In this document: piece after piece, positions 63,301 through 64,000 of the stretch
Position numbering within the stretch: position 1 is the stretch's first letter
How the letters are laid out: each line of letters opens with the position of its first letter
Assembly: GCA_023630585.1 (NCBI GenBank)
Contig: CM042547.1
Location: 3,266,950-3,330,949 of the forward strand
DNA from: Cranoglanis bouderius
Taxonomy: Eukaryota > Chordata > Actinopteri > Siluriformes > Cranoglanididae
Direction of reading: 5' to 3'
Length of the DNA: 64,000 bases
The notes under the pieces: generated by a model
What the model was told of the DNA's origin: nothing
Database searches by the model: none
Seen by the model: the letters and a program-made list of their open reading frames with translations, nothing else
Position numbers and translations under genes: made by a program

Positions 63301-64000
63301 GCGGCAGATCAGGAGAAAATGCGAACTTGCTACGAACACTCTGCAGCTCCTCCTGGGCCTAGTGCGCGCGCACACACACACACCATACAACAAAAACCCA
63401 TTACATAAACAGTATCCCTCCTGTATTTATTTCAAACATTTATATAGCACTATTTAACAGAATTTGCCAAGCCGTGTCAATTTTATTTATTTATTTTTTT
63501 AAAACCATGTACATATATAATGTGCTAAAATTCTGTGTTTGTCACCTGTTGATATTGAGTGCTGAGTTGGTCTCTCTCAGTGGTGAGCAGTTTGACTTTA
63601 ATCTGGATGTCCTCCATGTGTTTCTCAAAGCTCAGCAGCATGGCTTGCAGTTCATCTCTCTCTCTCAGAGCACGTGACAGCTCCGTGTCTGCACTCTCTC
63701 CCTGCACACAGACAGCCAGCAGAATAGAAGAGCATTTAGTAGTACAATAGTAGAATTTTACCAAAGCAACTGTTCTGTTAATGTTCTCCAGCATTGTTTA
63801 TTTGTGTTTGCATGTGTACAAAGTATCTTACTCTTCCAGGCCAGCTCCCACGGCCTCTGGGACTCCTGCTCTTGGAGGGACTGACACTGTCTGCCCCACC
63901 CCTTGTCTTTCGATATTTCTCCGCCTCGTGTCTGTAATGATCCCTTTCTTCTTCCAGACTCTTTACAAAAGCGTCCAATCGAGATGGAGAGCGCTCTTTG
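55346..64000 (-). CDS. cep135: centrosomal protein 135, C-terminal part (15 exons)
   Basis: Coiled-coil centriole protein needed for cartwheel assembly and centriole duplication; the human gene is a microcephaly locus. Minus-strand exons: 64000-63832 (cut by the edge), 63701-63546, 63358-63215, 62938-62861, 61436-61285, 61181-61066, 60906-60752, 60534-60479, 60119-59951, 59852-59742, 59559-59374, 57622-57413, 57276-57074, 55715-55611, 55505-55346. All phases agree, giving about 722 residues. Blocks matching human CEP135 are RSPSRLDAFVKSLEEERD, KLLTTERDQLS, RENRRLQDDLATMTRENQ, RVHSYISEVAK, ELLSSDTERRHLREKV, DLASVRELCVKLDSSK, RNLETLLSTNR and the tail RAVQEMRRQG followed by a Ser/Pro-rich end. 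Heptad-rich throughout. The donor after 61066 is GC (GCAAGT). TSGA10 is a relative, but the C-terminal tail and the exoc1 linkage favour cep135. The N-terminal region with the microtubule-binding part lies beyond the window. Confidence 0.96.
55960..56650 (+). mobile_element. fused fragments of two Tc1 families
   Basis: In a cep135 intron. 55965-56115 reads as a leader fragment (TGGTGCCAGATACATTAG, CTGCTGATCTCCTGTGAT) related to the terminal fragment at 25960-26262 in reverse. From about 56118 a different family follows, with transposase relics (SKALGLQRTT-like HTH near 56180, a KASLASIKVTVHDSTIRK-like stretch near 56360). Both are broken by stops. Confidence 0.6.
57623..59373. other. large cep135 intron
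   Basis: A 1.75-kb interval between two coding exons. It contains the reversed SINE copy, T-rich tracts near 58265 and 58905, and otherwise AT-rich sequence with no recognised exon. Confidence 0.6.
58366..58665 (-). mobile_element. tRNA-derived SINE, copy 4
   Basis: Reversed copy of the SINE family: the tail complement (CATCCATCTATTTTCCGCTT) at left, the body, and the head complement (TGCTAACCACTGAGTCACCA) at right. Same orientation as cep135. Confidence 0.75.
60331..60377. repeat. TA microsatellite
   Basis: TA run between a GGGCTGCAACTAA-type element end (60139) and a family B fragment (60405-60455), all within one small cep135 intron. Confidence 0.9.
61490..62240 (-). mobile_element. Tc1-like element, N-terminal transposase part
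   Basis: The minus strand at 61935-61708 encodes a Tc1 helix-turn-helix region: TKEISEDLRRRVVDAYQTGE, FGLHQSTVRQIVYKWRK. The left part is truncated near 61490, and the right part is the long terminal leader to about 62240 where another family begins. In a cep135 intron. Confidence 0.75.
62241..62640 (-). mobile_element. second Tc1-like fragment, C-terminal transposase part
   Basis: Minus-strand relic NPVQDMWSELKREVH near 62370-62325 is the region around the catalytic Glu, here changed. The end near 62640 (GTGCCAATAATTTTGGACTT) is a Tc1 terminus. It sits directly against the previous element, so one likely inserted into or deleted up to the other. Confidence 0.6.

Overview
This is a vertebrate, almost certainly teleost, genomic window. 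Four multi-exon protein genes are recognisable, with short exons, GT-AG introns and no operon-like layout. The non-coding DNA is packed with Tc1/mariner remnants, tRNA-derived SINE copies, fish-type MITEs and long CA, TA, TC and TATC microsatellites. The repeat mix resembles ostariophysan fish such as catfish, but species cannot be fixed from the sequence alone.

Layout: (1) nmu, encoding the neuromedin U precursor, lies on the minus strand from 10864 down to 1959 in nine short coding exons that rebuild a 172-residue prepropeptide. (2) About 15 kb of gene-poor DNA follows (10.9-26.3 kb). It holds nested DNA transposons, including a piggyBac-like element carrying a Harbinger-like element with a MADF-domain relic and a SINE, plus several decayed Tc1 copies. 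(3) exoc1 (exocyst subunit Sec3) lies on the plus strand, 27822-45201, in 18 coding exons giving 893 residues. (4) chst14 (dermatan 4-O-sulfotransferase 1) lies on the plus strand in two coding exons, 46389-46673 and 49748-50575, giving 370 residues. (5) A 4.8-kb repeat-rich gap ends in a near-complete but inactivated Tc1 copy. (6) The 3' half of cep135 (centriolar coiled-coil protein) lies on the minus strand, 64000 down to 55346, in 15 exons; its 5' half is outside the window.

The genes do not form one pathway. The order nmu-exoc1-cep135 matches the human 4q12 neighbourhood (NMU-EXOC1-CEP135), which supports orthology. The differences are that chst14 (15q15 in human) sits between exoc1 and cep135, and cep135 is inverted relative to exoc1. 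Points of interest are an unusual NMU C-terminus (YFSYRPRN-amide), acceptor sites built on TG repeats, two GC-AG introns, two candidate alternative exons in exoc1, an intact Tc1 transposase frame inside exoc1 beside an inactivated sister copy next to the cep135 stop codon, and a strong 31-bp hairpin downstream of chst14. Exon joins were made by eye from reading frame, splice signals and recalled human protein sequence; no alignment program was run.
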